From Bacteroidales bacterium (lineage in GTDB: Bacteria; Bacteroidota; Bacteroidia; Bacteroidales; Tenuifilaceae): 64,000 nt of DNA. Below, piece by piece: positions 24,381-33,963 of this stretch (the first letter of the stretch is position 1; every line of letters starts with the position of its first letter). Location: the NCBI GenBank assembly GCA_003818205.1, contig RPRQ01000005.1, forward strand, positions 54,517 to 118,516. Reading direction: 5' to 3'. The position numbers and the translations under genes are program-made. The notes under the pieces are model-generated. The model searched no databases. It was not told where the DNA came from and saw only the letters and a list, made by a program, of their open reading frames with translations.

Positions 24381-26765
24381 ATGCTGAAAAATTTCTTCTT
24401 GCTTGCTATCCGAAACTACATGAGGAATAAAGCCTTTGTAGTAATTAATGTTCTTGGATTAGGAATAGCAATTGGCTGTTGCATTGTGGCGTATTTAAAC
24501 TTCATGTTTGATGCGGACTACAACAAAATGCATGTTAATCATGAAAGCATCTATAAGGTTAATATCTCTCGGTATATAAAGGATAGGCTACAAAACTATA
24601 GCATATCGCCTATATCCCTCGCACCCGCGATGTCAACAGAAATTGCTGGGATTGATAGGATAGTTCGCTACTCCAGAACAGGCTCTCCAATCAGATATGA
24701 GACTCCCAATAAGGAGGTAAAAATATTTGATGTAAATGTGGCTTTCGCCGATAAGGAATTTCTTAGAATGTTCACTTTCCCGCTGAAGTGGGGTGATCCT
24801 GCATCATTTGAGGATGAAGGTAAAATTTTGCTAACCGAAGAGACTTCGAAGAAATTTTTTGGCGATAATAATCCTGTTGGTGAATCCATATCATTGTTTA
24901 ATGACGAGGGAGTAGCGAAGGTATTTATTGTTGGGGGAGTGTTCAAAAAAATACCTATGAACAATATCGTGTATTTTGAATCACTCACTCTATACCCTAA
25001 CTATTTAAAGCATTACAAAATAAATGAGTTGGATTGGAAGGTTTGGGCAGGTGCAACTTTTCTCCAGGTTTCTAATCCCGCCAAAGTGAAAGAGATTGAA
25101 GCCTCGTTGGCTAGGTATAAAGATATTCAGAATAAGAGCAGAGAGGATTGGAAGATAGAGCGATACTATATTCAGAGTTTAAAAGCATTTACCAAGGATT
25201 CTCGCGATTTATGGGCTAATTACGTTGGGAGTAGTTCTCACCCTGCATCAGTTATTGCGCCAGCAATTATGGCCATACTCATTCTGCTTCTGGCCTGTTT
25301 TAACTTTATTAATACTGCAATTGCAATATCTAATAAGCGGTTAAAAGAGATTGGGATTAGAAAGGTGCTCGGTGGTCATCGACGTAGCTTAGTCATTCAA
25401 TTCTTAGGTGAGAACTTTTTAATCTGCTTTCTTGCGCTTCTCGTTTCACTTTTAGTCGGTGCTTTTCTAATAGAGGAATGGCAAAAAATGTGGGCGTACG
25501 AAATGATTAGTAATCATTTTCTCGAAAGTTTGGGTGTTTGGGTTTTTCTCTCTGTGACATTGATTTTTACAGCCATAGTATCGGCGTTATACCCTGCGTT
25601 GTATATCAGCTCATTCAACCCAATACAGGTTTTAAAAGGCTCAGTGAAATTTAGCGGGAATAGCTCTCTGTCAAGAACATTGCTTGTGCTGCAATTCAGC
25701 ATTTCGCTCATAAGCTTAATATCAAGTGTTGTTTTTACTCAAAATGCTCATTTTCAGAATGATTTTGAGTATGGTTATAACAAGGAGGAACTCATTCTAG
25801 TGCCTACAGGTTCATATGCAAATCTAGAAATAATTAAGAAGAGCCTTGAGAATAACCCGGGAGTTATCCAGATGACATCTACTAGCAACCATATTTCTTG
25901 GGGTTCAATTACAAGAACAGCAACTTATGTTGATCAGAAAGCTGAAGTGCGAATGTTCAACTTATATACTAATTATTGCGGAATTATGGATATTAAGCTC
26001 GTTAAGGGACGAGATTTTACTCCAGAATTTGAAGCTTCAGATCTTAACAAATCTGCAATAATAAACGAAAGTTTAGTGAAGGAATATGGGTGGGATGATC
26101 CAATTGGTAAAACAATTGTAATAGATACTTTGTCGCTCACTGTGGTAGGTGTGGTTAAGGATTTTTACCAAAGCCTTTGGACTGATTTGATGCCTATGGT
26201 TTTTCGTACTGTTCCTACAGACCAGTTAACTACTCTAATTGTAAAGGGGGATAAGAATAACTTATTAGGATTGAATGAACAGATAAAGAAGGAATGGGAG
26301 AAATTAATTCCGAACTCCCCATATTCAGGGATGTTACAAGTTCAATCCTATGAAGAGGCAACTACTGTAAACAAGAATATTCTTAAGATTTTTAATTTTT
26401 TAACAATCGTTGCAATTTTCTTATCAATTGTTGCGCTCTATACATTGATATCTCTAAATATTCTGAAACGTACCAAGGAGGTTGGAATTCGAAAAGCGCT
26501 TGGTGCTTCATCCTTGTCAATTAACAATATGATTGGTAAGCCTTTCTTTATCATGCTGGCCGTTGCATCTCTCTTTGGCGGTGCAATAGGATATTACCTT
26601 TCAGTTATGCTATTGGATAGCGTATGGAAAATTCATATTATCGTTAATATCGTTAGTGTTTTATTACCAATAATAATTATGCTATCACTAGCTTATGCGA
26701 CATTATCATTAAAAGTGTTTAATACATTATCTAAAAACCCGATTAGCTCCTTGAGGTACGAATAG
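24381..26765 (+). CDS. MacB/FtsX-type ABC transporter permease
   Basis: This 794-residue Bacteroidota-type full permease has two MacB periplasmic-core plus FtsX units in one chain. TM1 lies at ~18-40 (VVINVLGLGIAIGCCIVAYL), an extracytoplasmic core reaches ~280, and three TMs lie at ~290-405. A second core follows, and the last three TMs are at ~675-785. The cytoplasmic coupling motif KRLKEIGIRKVLGG is mirrored by KRTKEVGIRKALGA near the C-terminus. No ATPase gene is adjacent; the LolD-like ATPase at 38088-38816 could serve it, but that is speculative. Confidence 0.88.
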   Translation: MLKNFFLLAIRNYMRNKAFVVINVLGLGIAIGCCIVAYLNFMFDADYNKMHVNHESIYKVNISRYIKDRLQNYSISPISLAPAMSTEIAGIDRIVRYSRTGSPIRYETPNKEVKIFDVNVAFADKEFLRMFTFPLKWGDPASFEDEGKILLTEETSKKFFGDNNPVGESISLFNDEGVAKVFIVGGVFKKIPMNNIVYFESLTLYPNYLKHYKINELDWKVWAGATFLQVSNPAKVKEIEASLARYKDIQNKSREDWKIERYYIQSLKAFTKDSRDLWANYVGSSSHPASVIAPAIMAILILLLACFNFINTAIAISNKRLKEIGIRKVLGGHRRSLVIQFLGENFLICFLALLVSLLVGAFLIEEWQKMWAYEMISNHFLESLGVWVFLSVTLIFTAIVSALYPALYISSFNPIQVLKGSVKFSGNSSLSRTLLVLQFSISLISLISSVVFTQNAHFQNDFEYGYNKEELILVPTGSYANLEIIKKSLENNPGVIQMTSTSNHISWGSITRTATYVDQKAEVRMFNLYTNYCGIMDIKLVKGRDFTPEFEASDLNKSAIINESLVKEYGWDDPIGKTIVIDTLSLTVVGVVKDFYQSLWTDLMPMVFRTVPTDQLTTLIVKGDKNNLLGLNEQIKKEWEKLIPNSPYSGMLQVQSYEEATTVNKNILKIFNFLTIVAIFLSIVALYTLISLNILKRTKEVGIRKALGASSLSINNMIGKPFFIMLAVASLFGGAIGYYLSVMLLDSVWKIHIIVNIVSVLLPIIIMLSLAYATLSLKVFNTLSKNPISSLRYE

Positions 26766-26776
26766 AATAAGCTAAA

Positions 26777-28030
26777 TTAACGACAATCTTTTTCACGATA
26801 GGACTTAAGTAGGTCAATAGAACTTGGATTCTGAGGCAGCTTAAGTCCTATCTCTTTTGCAAGGGCAATAGATTCTCCATCAACAGGTTTGCGCTGAAAG
26901 TAGTTCTCGTGAGCAAAGTTCAAATACTTGAGTAGCATAAATGCGTCAAACCAAAAGAAGAATCTTTTACGAAAAGACTCGACACTGTTGGTGTTTGCCT
27001 TTATTTCACTGATTTTCTGTGCGAAATCATAAATAATTAGGTTCTCTTGCAGGGCAGGATGTAAACTCTTAGACCAATTAATTATTGCAAGGCTATCGGA
27101 TTTGTATATAAATTCTATGCTTTCGAAAAGAGGGATAAGCGTAAGAAATGATTTGAAGTCATAGGTCAATATCGATTCTTCGGGGCTTTGCTGATGCTTT
27201 AGCATTGCCCTTCCGGTTCCAAAAGGCACACGGTTCGATGGGCGAGGAGAGGGGAATACACAGGTGCTATTCAATTCAGCAAAATTTCCATGAGGTATTA
27301 TTTTTTGCAAAAAATAAAAATCTTCCCCTGCTTTATGGCGGTTCATCCCTCCAAACTTAACGTACGATTCAGCACAGCAGGCCATGCTAGAGCCGATTGT
27401 ATGATATGCGAAAGGGAACTTAATAAATCTACTCGCTTGATTATAATACCTTAAATGAAGTTCATATTGTGTAATACCTTTATATATGCTTGGCTCAAAC
27501 TCTTCCCCGTTGACCGGATGTTCATATCGTATGGAGCATGCATTAGTTTTCGGGAAATCTGACCAGAGCTTTTCAAGTTCAACGAGGTAATTATCCATGC
27601 AATCGGAATCAGCATCATAGCAAGCAATAATTCCCTTGGGATTATTAATGGTAAACAGGCGATAAGCCGCTTCGTCCATTCCAACTTTACGTGCAAATCC
27701 TACTCCTGCCTGTTTTTTAGGAAGGTTAGGTGCAAATATGGAAAAGAATTGAAGACCTGAGTTGTTCGATTGGCTATTAATCCTATTTATTACCTCGATG
27801 CAGTGATTTGCATTTTCTATAACATCACTTGATGCTTCCGATGGGTAATTAATAACTGTAATTACTTCAATAGAGCAGTTGGGGCGTTTACAGTGTAATA
27901 GTGATTCAAGCGATTCTCGTAAATTAGGTTCGTTGTAGGAGGGGATAACAACGATTATACTCAGATCGTTATTTGGGCTGGTATTAATCTTTGGTTTGAA
28001 TTCGTACTTTATAAAGTAATCGGGAATCAT
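26777..28030 (-). CDS. Family 2 glycosyltransferase
   Basis: This 417-residue protein has a GT-A fold N-terminus (SIIVVIPSYNEPNLRESLESLL) and a DxD-type metal site in ACYDADSDCMDNY. It also has an acceptor-loop region with GEDFYFLQK, as in GT2 enzymes. No membrane helix is clear. It is convergent with the permease gene (11-bp gap) and shares no obvious pathway with its neighbours, so donor and acceptor are unknown. Confidence 0.85.
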   Translation of the reverse strand: MIPDYFIKYEFKPKINTSPNNDLSIIVVIPSYNEPNLRESLESLLHCKRPNCSIEVITVINYPSEASSDVIENANHCIEVINRINSQSNNSGLQFFSIFAPNLPKKQAGVGFARKVGMDEAAYRLFTINNPKGIIACYDADSDCMDNYLVELEKLWSDFPKTNACSIRYEHPVNGEEFEPSIYKGITQYELHLRYYNQASRFIKFPFAYHTIGSSMACCAESYVKFGGMNRHKAGEDFYFLQKIIPHGNFAELNSTCVFPSPRPSNRVPFGTGRAMLKHQQSPEESILTYDFKSFLTLIPLFESIEFIYKSDSLAIINWSKSLHPALQENLIIYDFAQKISEIKANTNSVESFRKRFFFWFDAFMLLKYLNFAHENYFQRKPVDGESIALAKEIGLKLPQNPSSIDLLKSYREKDCR

Positions 28031-28059
28031 TTTATTACTTCGGAAATTTTTAAAAAAAA

Positions 28060-28103
28060 CAGCAAACCCCTTTCATTCTCATTGATATGAAAGGGGTTTG
28101 CTG
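28060..28103 (-). terminator. Strong terminator after ompH-like gene
   Basis: Perfect 16-nt arms CAGCAAACCCCTTTCA / TGAAAGGGGTTTGCTG surround a 12-nt loop. On the minus strand the stem is followed by TTTTTTTT. It separates the OmpH-like gene from the downstream GT2 gene, so the two are probably separate transcripts. Confidence 0.9.
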
Positions 28104-28116
28104 GTATGGTATGTAA

Positions 28117-28731
28117 TTATTTATCCTTACGTTCCGATATGTACTTTTCGTTAAGACCCTTCATCACTTCCTGTGTAATATCCAATGCAGGGTGTCCGTA
28201 AAGTAGTGGGCCTCCAAATGTGCTGCTCAGAATGATATGGTAGCCTTTCTCTTTATTGTATTCAACTAGGTAATCGTTAATGCTCTGTTGTATTTGGCGG
28301 AGTTTTACCTGTTGTTCTTCAGCTAATCTGGCACGAAGTTCATCGCGTAAGCGGTAAAGTTCTTGCTCTTTACCTGCCAAAACTTGTTGTAGCTGTTCTG
28401 CTTGTGAGCGAGTAACTAACCCCTTTTGAACTTTGTTCTGGAAATCGCCAGCTTCTCTTTCAAAATCTCTCGATTTTGTGCTAAGTTCTGCTTCCGATTT
28501 ACGACCGCTTTCTTCCAATACCTTTTGCATATCGAAGTACATGTCGTAGTTGTTGATCAGCGTATCGATATTTACCCATGCTGCTGAAAATGTGCTTGAA
28601 AGCTGAATGTTTGTTTTGCTTTCATTCGATTCCTTGCTGGCTGTATCGCTAGATTTTGATTTGCAATTAGTTAGTAAGCCTACTACCGCTACCGCCATGA
28701 TGAAACTGGCAACTAAAGTAATTTTTCTCAT
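28117..28731 (-). CDS. OmpH/Skp-family periplasmic chaperone-like lipoprotein
   Basis: This 204-residue protein has a lipoprotein-type signal ending LLTNC (Cys ~23). A Ser/Thr-rich linker, a long charged helical region (~70-150, coiled-coil arms) and a C-terminal ILSSTFGGPLLYGHPALDIT segment typical of Bacteroidota OmpH proteins follow. Skp-family trimers hold unfolded outer-membrane proteins in the periplasm. A lipid anchor would be a variation on the classical soluble Skp. Confidence 0.85.
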   Translation of the reverse strand: MRKITLVASFIMAVAVVGLLTNCKSKSSDTASKESNESKTNIQLSSTFSAAWVNIDTLINNYDMYFDMQKVLEESGRKSEAELSTKSRDFEREAGDFQNKVQKGLVTRSQAEQLQQVLAGKEQELYRLRDELRARLAEEQQVKLRQIQQSINDYLVEYNKEKGYHIILSSTFGGPLLYGHPALDITQEVMKGLNEKYISERKDK

Positions 28732-28946
28732 TATGATTGTTATTTATTTTTATAAGTTCGTCCCGCTGTCGGTTTAATCGTAATGGATTAATCTTGGGTA
28801 ACGGGTTAAATTCTAATTGACTTTTCGCAAATATAGCAGAAATTAAAACATATTATTATTTCATCACATTTTTTAGCTGAAAAGGATATGGTTACTTAAA
28901 TAACCTTTCATCCCTTTTGAGTAATATAAAAGGCAAATAAAACCTC

Positions 28947-29024
28947 GTTAACCAACCTGATTGACCTTTCAGAGTCGGAAGACCTGAAAGCGTCAATTGC
29001 AAAATCCTTAAGTAAACGACATTG
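28947..29024. repeat. Element E: 78-bp homologue of the right half of element D
   Basis: 63 of 78 positions match 18846-18923 without gaps, ending in the same terminal repeat (ACGACATTG). The internal stem is CTTTCAG...CTGAAAG here and CTTCC...GGAAG in element D. One C-G pair has become T-A on both sides, a compensatory change. The left terminal repeat was not found, so this copy may be truncated. Confidence 0.7.
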
Positions 29025-29147
29025 GATTAATATTGCTCAATAATACGATTTTGGTTTTGCTCGTTACAAATGAGTTGACCATACTTTCCCAAGTATTATG
29101 ATATGTTGTGAGAAATAATTATTAAACGAGGACTCTGTGTACTCTCT

Positions 29148-29166
29148 GCCTACCCTACCGGTAGGC
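29148..29166. repeat. Dispersed palindrome copy (GCCTACCCTACCGGTAGGC)
   Basis: A member of the CCTGCCT/AGGCAGG family, 39 bp from the 3' end of the membrane hydrolase gene. Confidence 0.65.
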
Positions 29167-29204
29167 GCATCTCCGTGGTGAGTGTTCACGGACTTTATTC
29201 TATA

Positions 29205-30206
29205 TCAAAATATCTTTTCAAAATATTCTTTAATTGTTACAAAGTTTATCCTTCTGTTAGGATGTGATCGTGTAACCTCTACTTCACCTCGTTTTTCAAG
29301 TAACCCGAATGAGAAAACGTACGAACCCTCATCCTCAATAGCTAGCCCAACATATCGTAAGTCATGCATCCATATATTTCCGATGCTATCCCTTTCGACG
29401 TTATAAAAACCCTTTGAGAAACGTATCAGATTTTTAACCTCTTGGCTATCCTTTAGGTTGCCTAGCAGCTCTGCGTTGCGTGGTAAATATCGAAGTTTAG
29501 TACCATTTGATTTGTCGAAATTGTTTATATAACCTATGCTGTAACCGCTTTCATTCTCCGCAACCACAGCCCAAATGAAATTTGAAAGCGGTACTGGAGT
29601 TGTTAATATTCTATTGTAGCTTATACCCAGCAATTGAAGTTGCTCTTTTGCACGATTTGTAATGGTTTGTTTATTTAAAATTGTAAAGAGAAAGTATAGC
29701 GTTACAAAACTTAAGCTAATCCATGCTACAGTCCTTCTTATTTTTTTTTGAAAAGGAATAAAAAATACCCAAATAGTAAAGGCTAATAAGGGAAGTAAAA
29801 AGATGACATCTATTATTGCCATGGAGTCGTATGATATGCGTATGTTGCTGAAAGGCTCAAAAATACCTGTACCATAGGTGTTAAAGCAATCGATGAGTAT
29901 ATGCGAAAGTAGGGGTAAAGAGGTGAACCATATCCATGTTTTCAGATCAACACTTTGTCGTTTTTCGATTTTTGAAAGAGCATAACCAATTATGGGAATT
30001 AGAAAGGCTGCTGCGAATAGGGAGTGGCTTATCCCTCGATGGAAGAAAAGCGCATCAACAGGGTTGAGAAAAGGAGTGATAAGTACATCCAAATCGGGAA
30101 TTGTACTAATCAATGCTCCCCCAAGAATAGCCTTATTACCAATTTTTTTGCCAAGGGTAACTTCACCAATGGCAGCACCAAGCACAATATGTGTTAACGA
30201 GTCCAT
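29205..30206 (-). CDS. Membrane-bound metal-dependent hydrolase (DUF457/YbcI-type)
   Basis: This 333-residue protein begins MDSLTHIVLGAAIGE, followed by IPDLDVLITPF and FFHRGISHSLF, the His/Asp metal-ligand signature of the YdjM/YbcI family. Several hydrophobic segments (for example LFAAAFLIPIIGYAL and VIFLLPLLAFTIWVFFI) anchor it in the membrane. A ~120-residue C-terminal soluble domain follows the last helix. The substrate is unknown for the family. Confidence 0.85.
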   Translation of the reverse strand: MDSLTHIVLGAAIGEVTLGKKIGNKAILGGALISTIPDLDVLITPFLNPVDALFFHRGISHSLFAAAFLIPIIGYALSKIEKRQSVDLKTWIWFTSLPLLSHILIDCFNTYGTGIFEPFSNIRISYDSMAIIDVIFLLPLLAFTIWVFFIPFQKKIRRTVAWISLSFVTLYFLFTILNKQTITNRAKEQLQLLGISYNRILTTPVPLSNFIWAVVAENESGYSIGYINNFDKSNGTKLRYLPRNAELLGNLKDSQEVKNLIRFSKGFYNVERDSIGNIWMHDLRYVGLAIEDEGSYVFSFGLLEKRGEVEVTRSHPNRRINFVTIKEYFEKIF

Positions 30207-30369
30207 GTTTTATACTACCTTTGCATGCACAACAGTTAAAAAAAGTATTTGTTGATTTCATCCGCACAAAGCTAATTCTCTTAGGTCGGATGGAACTCAC
30301 GATGAATTTTGTTCATGCCTTTTTGTGAATTTGGCATTCCAAGATTCATGTTCGTTTCAAAAGTAGTAA

Positions 30370-31785
30370 ATGGCACGTAGAAACAAAAAACAGCCTTTGT
30401 TAGAAAAGGTTTTAATTGAGGATATTGCTGCGGAGGGTAAAGCGTTGGCAAGGGTTGATAACAAGGTTGTTTTCACCCCTTTCGCCATCCCTGGCGATGT
30501 TGTTGATATTCAGATTACCCAAAAACGTAAAAGCTACATGGAGGGGTATGTTACGCATTATCATGAGTACTCACCTTTGAGAATCGATGCGTTTTGTGAG
30601 CATTTCGGTATGTGTGGCGGCTGTAAGTGGCAGAGCTTACCTTATGCTGAGCAACTGAAATTTAAGCAGCGTCAGGTTTCGGATCAGCTAAGAAGGATTG
30701 GACGGGCTGAGTTCGATGAGATAAGCCCAATTATTGGTTCTGAGAAAACCACACACTACCGTAATAAGCTGGAGTTTACCTTTAGCAATAGCCGTTGGTT
30801 AACAAAAGAGGAGATTGCGAGTAGAAACGATATTTCTGTCGAACCTGCTTTGGGCTTCCATATCCCTGGAATGTTTGATAAAGTTTTTGATGTTAAGAAC
30901 TGCTATCTACAACCTGAGCCCTCAAATTCCATAAGATTAGAGGTTAGAAAATTTGCTTTGCAGCATGACCTAACCTTCTATAATATTCGTAGCAGAGAAG
31001 GACTGCTTAGAAATTTAATAATTCGAACATCATGCACTGGTGATGTTATGGCTATTTTCTCATTTTTTTACGATGACGTTGAAAAGAGAGAGCAGCTGTT
31101 GGATCATATTAAAAATTGTTTTCCACAAATAACGTCCTTGCTGTATGTTATTAATCCAAAGGCCAATGATACTATCAATGATCTTGACATCATCACCTTC
31201 AGCGGGAATGATTACATCCTAGAAAGCATGGAAGGTCTGAAATTCAAGATTGGACCCAAATCATTCTATCAAACCAACTCAGAGCAGGCCTATACGCTTT
31301 ACAAGGTTACTCGCGAATTTGCGGGGCTAACGGGCAATGAATTGGTTTACGATTTATATACTGGCACTGGAACTATTGCACAATTTGTAGCCAATAGCTC
31401 ATCTAAAGTTATTGGTATTGAATATATTCCCGAGGCTATTGAGGATGCTAAGGTGAATTCGGCCATAAATGGCATCTCGAATGTTGAATTTTTTGCTGGG
31501 GATATAAAGAATATTCTCGTTGACTCATTTTTTCAGGAGCATGGATTTCCTGATGTTGTAATACTTGATCCCCCTCGTGCTGGCATTCATGAGGATGTAG
31601 CCAACGCTCTTTTGCAGGCAAACCCTAGTAGAATTGTCTATGTTAGCTGTAACCCTGCAACTCAGGCACGTGATATTGCGCTACTTAGCGTCAAGTATAA
31701 GCTCATTAGGGTTCAGCCCGTTGATATGTTCCCTCATACGCATCATGTTGAGAATGTAGTGCTTCTTCAACGTATGATTCTCTAA
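30370..31785 (+). CDS. rlmD: 23S rRNA (uracil-C5)-methyltransferase RlmD
   Basis: This 471-residue protein has an N-terminal TRAM domain (~8-65) and a [4Fe-4S] site with CEHFGMCGGC (about residues 78-87) plus a later Cys. The SAM-binding LVYDLYTGTGTIAQFVA follows, and the catalytic segment is VYVSCNPATQARD. The family transfers methyl to a uracil C5 in 23S rRNA or tRNA (RlmD/RumA/TrmA). Assignment to RlmD rather than a TrmA-like tRNA enzyme rests on the TRAM and iron-sulfur features. Confidence 0.9.
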   Translation: MARRNKKQPLLEKVLIEDIAAEGKALARVDNKVVFTPFAIPGDVVDIQITQKRKSYMEGYVTHYHEYSPLRIDAFCEHFGMCGGCKWQSLPYAEQLKFKQRQVSDQLRRIGRAEFDEISPIIGSEKTTHYRNKLEFTFSNSRWLTKEEIASRNDISVEPALGFHIPGMFDKVFDVKNCYLQPEPSNSIRLEVRKFALQHDLTFYNIRSREGLLRNLIIRTSCTGDVMAIFSFFYDDVEKREQLLDHIKNCFPQITSLLYVINPKANDTINDLDIITFSGNDYILESMEGLKFKIGPKSFYQTNSEQAYTLYKVTREFAGLTGNELVYDLYTGTGTIAQFVANSSSKVIGIEYIPEAIEDAKVNSAINGISNVEFFAGDIKNILVDSFFQEHGFPDVVILDPPRAGIHEDVANALLQANPSRIVYVSCNPATQARDIALLSVKYKLIRVQPVDMFPHTHHVENVVLLQRMIL

Positions 31786-32220
31786 AACAGGTCAGTAACC
31801 CCTGCTTGTTGATAGGGTTCTAAAACCAATTCTGAAAACAAACAGCGGCTGTTCGAATTCGAACAGCCGCTGTTTGTTTTCGTTCATATTGTAATTAGGC
31901 AATTTATCTTGAAAAATACTAAATGTCAGATATTCAATATCTAAAGTTATTTGGCATGAGGTTGGATAATGGTTAAGCAGTATAAGAGGTTCTTTATAGT
32001 TTAGTTTTGAAATAAGTTAATGACATTACAACCCTTATTGATTCATCGCTATTATTCAAAAATTAATAAAAGAATGTAATTATTTATTCCGAATGCTAAG
32101 TAAACAGGTTGTTGGGTTGAACAAATTTATCTATCGAAAATTGATACGATGCTTTAGGGTAAAGGCTGTATCATATTAAAAAGAGGTTAAAGAATTGAAA
32201 AATTTTATGATGGGTTGTAA
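31786..32220. other. Gene-free spacer, with 48-nt perfect palindrome at 31834-31881
   Basis: Beyond the palindrome (entered separately) I see no coding frame, RNA gene or clear promoter in this AT-rich spacer between convergent rlmD and the ferredoxin gene. Confidence 0.6.
31834..31881 (+). terminator. 48-nt perfect palindrome, probable bidirectional terminator of rlmD
   Basis: There are two 24-nt arms without a spacer; the left arm starts GAAAACAAACAGCGGCTG and the centre is CGAATTCG. The T-rich right edge (TGTTTGTTTTCG) suits termination of rlmD, 49 bp past its stop. A smaller related hairpin (GAACAGccaCTGTTC) is at 36662-36676. Confidence 0.75.
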
Positions 32221-32252
32221 AAAAGGTCCGTGACATCTGTCGCGGACCTTTT
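32221..32252 (-). terminator. Terminator of the ferredoxin gene
   Basis: The hairpin AAAAGGTCCGTGACA / TGTCGCGGACCTTTT has a 2-nt loop and, on the minus strand, is followed by TTTTTT. It lies 36 bp past the ferredoxin stop codon. Confidence 0.85.
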
Positions 32253-32287
32253 CGTTTTATGAGGTACTAATTAGCTAAGTCATTGAC

Positions 32288-32455
32288 TTACGCAGGGTGG
32301 ATTGCCTCTACTGGACAAACATCTGCGCATGAACCGCAATCAGTACAAGTGTCAGGATCGATCTTGTAGATATCGCCTTCGGAGATTGCCTCAACTGGGC
32401 ACTCATCAATACATGTACCGCAAGCAGTGCAGTCTTTAGAAATTACGTATGCCAT
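32288..32455 (-). CDS. 2[4Fe-4S] ferredoxin
   Basis: This 55-residue protein was read directly from the minus strand. It has two CxxCxxCxxxCP motifs: Cys9, 12, 15, 19 and Cys37, 40, 43, 47, each ending in PVEAI. This is a clostridial-type 8Fe ferredoxin, a low-potential one-electron carrier. In this genome it is a natural partner for the HydABC-type hydrogenase and the aldehyde:ferredoxin oxidoreductase also in the window; that link is inference. It is a single gene with its own terminator. Confidence 0.95.
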   Translation of the reverse strand: MAYVISKDCTACGTCIDECPVEAISEGDIYKIDPDTCTDCGSCADVCPVEAIHPA

Positions 32456-32598
32456 TTTTTTATTTGTTATTGGTTAAACTTGATTTCAAAATTTGACCAC
32501 AAATTTATACTCATTTATCAAATCGAAAAATTAATTTGAGCTTTTTCCTCTTTTTTATGATGAATATTAATTTATTGCTAGTGAATTATTGATAATAG

Positions 32599-33786
32599 CT
32601 AGGGTTTTGACATGTTGTATGAAATCCATGTGAGCAAACCTGATGAGTATTTAAGAATATCTTGATTTACAATAAACGTTGAACTGTGCAGTTGATGATT
32701 ACCCCCATTTTCGAAACCAACGCCCAACCGAAAGAAAACAGAGGGTATGATTTGGCTGAAGTAGGCAAAATCATCGGTGGTCATTCGTCGGTCAAGGTCA
32801 ATCACATTGGAGTGGCCAAGGTATTCTTGGGTTAACTTTTTTGCACGGTTGCATATTTCTGGATTATTAAAAATTGAAGGATACCCCTTTCTTATATCAA
32901 CAATGCAATCTCCTCCGAGCGATTGGCATGTGTCATTCGATATCTTTTCAATTAATTTATGCGCATTTCTTCTCCATTCTTCGTCCATTGTTCGGAATGT
33001 CCCTTCAATTTGAACGTCGTCTGGAATGATATTCGTTGCTCCATTTGCAGTAACCTTCCCGAACGAGAGTATGCTTGGAATATGGCTTGGACTTTTGGTG
33101 TCTATAAAATCTTTTAAATCGAGGAGTAACTTTGATGCTATAAGTATTGGATTAACGGTGGTGTGCGGTAGTGCTGCATGCCCCCCCTTCCCCTTAACGG
33201 TAATGTGAATCTCATCGCCCGAAGCCATGTACTGCCCCTCGCAAAACCCTGCTTTCCCTGCTGCCAACTCGGGAAGCACATGAAAAGCGAATATTGCATC
33301 CGGACGGTTGAGTTTAAATATTTCGGAATCGATTATTTGTGTTGCACCACCCGGAAGCAGTTCCTCTCCCGATTCGAAGATTAAAAGAATCTTTCCCGAA
33401 AGTTCATCTTTTATCCTACTGATTAAAATTGCTGCCCCTAGCAATGAAGCCATGTGTATGTCGTGCCCGCAGGCATGCATGGAACCTTTGTTTTTAGAAG
33501 TATAGCCGAGATTGGTGTTTTCGGTAATAGGTAAGGCATCTAGTTCTGCTCGTATCCCAATGGTTTTACCTGATTTAGCACCCTTAATAATTCCTATTAA
33601 ACCATTGCCGTTTAATCCTTCGAAAACTTCTATATTGTTATCTTTTAGTACTTTGGCTACAAAGTTGGATGTCTGCTGCTCTTTAAAGGATAATTCGGGG
33701 TTAGAATGTAAATGATGCCAAAAACCTGTTGTGATTTCAAGCGTTTCAGCAGCATTACTTTTAATTATATTTAATAAATTTCCCAT
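32599..33786 (-). CDS. M20 family amidohydrolase (N-acyl amino acid hydrolase type)
   Basis: This 395-residue metallopeptidase-like protein has the dizinc centre signature HACGHDIHMASLLGAA and ESGEELLPGG with the catalytic Glu pair. DEIHITVKGKGGHAALPH marks the lid domain, and a late metal-site segment is TTDDFAYFS. The single-metal-bridging Cys in HACGHD is typical of the HipO/AmaA carboxypeptidase-amidohydrolase clade. The substrate is likely an N-acyl amino acid, but the precise one cannot be read. A TACATTTG -7-like box (33809-33816, minus) lies close upstream. Confidence 0.9.
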   Translation of the reverse strand: MGNLLNIIKSNAAETLEITTGFWHHLHSNPELSFKEQQTSNFVAKVLKDNNIEVFEGLNGNGLIGIIKGAKSGKTIGIRAELDALPITENTNLGYTSKNKGSMHACGHDIHMASLLGAAILISRIKDELSGKILLIFESGEELLPGGATQIIDSEIFKLNRPDAIFAFHVLPELAAGKAGFCEGQYMASGDEIHITVKGKGGHAALPHTTVNPILIASKLLLDLKDFIDTKSPSHIPSILSFGKVTANGATNIIPDDVQIEGTFRTMDEEWRRNAHKLIEKISNDTCQSLGGDCIVDIRKGYPSIFNNPEICNRAKKLTQEYLGHSNVIDLDRRMTTDDFAYFSQIIPSVFFRLGVGFENGGNHQLHSSTFIVNQDILKYSSGLLTWISYNMSKP

Positions 33787-33898
33787 TGACTATGATAAAA
33801 TAATTTAGCAAATGTAGAAAAAATGAGTTATACATTGATTGGTTAATCGTTGATGTGTTAATAATTAATCTGAATACATTTCTATAAACATCTTTTGC

Positions 33899-33930
33899 AT
33901 TGTTTCCCCATAAAAACTTTTTTACCTTTG
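33899..33930 (+). promoter_or_regulatory. Bacteroidota-type promoter of DUF1573 gene
   Basis: The -7 element TACCTTTG (33923-33930) fits the TAnnTTTG consensus. An ATTG (33899-33902) lies 20 bp upstream as the -33 element. The preferred start codon is 33 nt downstream of the -7 box. Confidence 0.5.
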
Positions 33931-33963
33931 AAGCAGTAAATGCGCTTTAAAAATTTGGACAAG

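Larger units (their letters stand above)
28732..29204. other. Gene-free spacer with repeat remnants
   Basis: No credible gene is present. It contains the promoter side of the ompH-like gene, with a TATATTTG -7-like box on the minus strand at 28828-28835. It also holds a half-element homologous to element D (28947-29024) and a CCTACC/GGTAGGC palindrome at 29148-29166. Confidence 0.6.
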
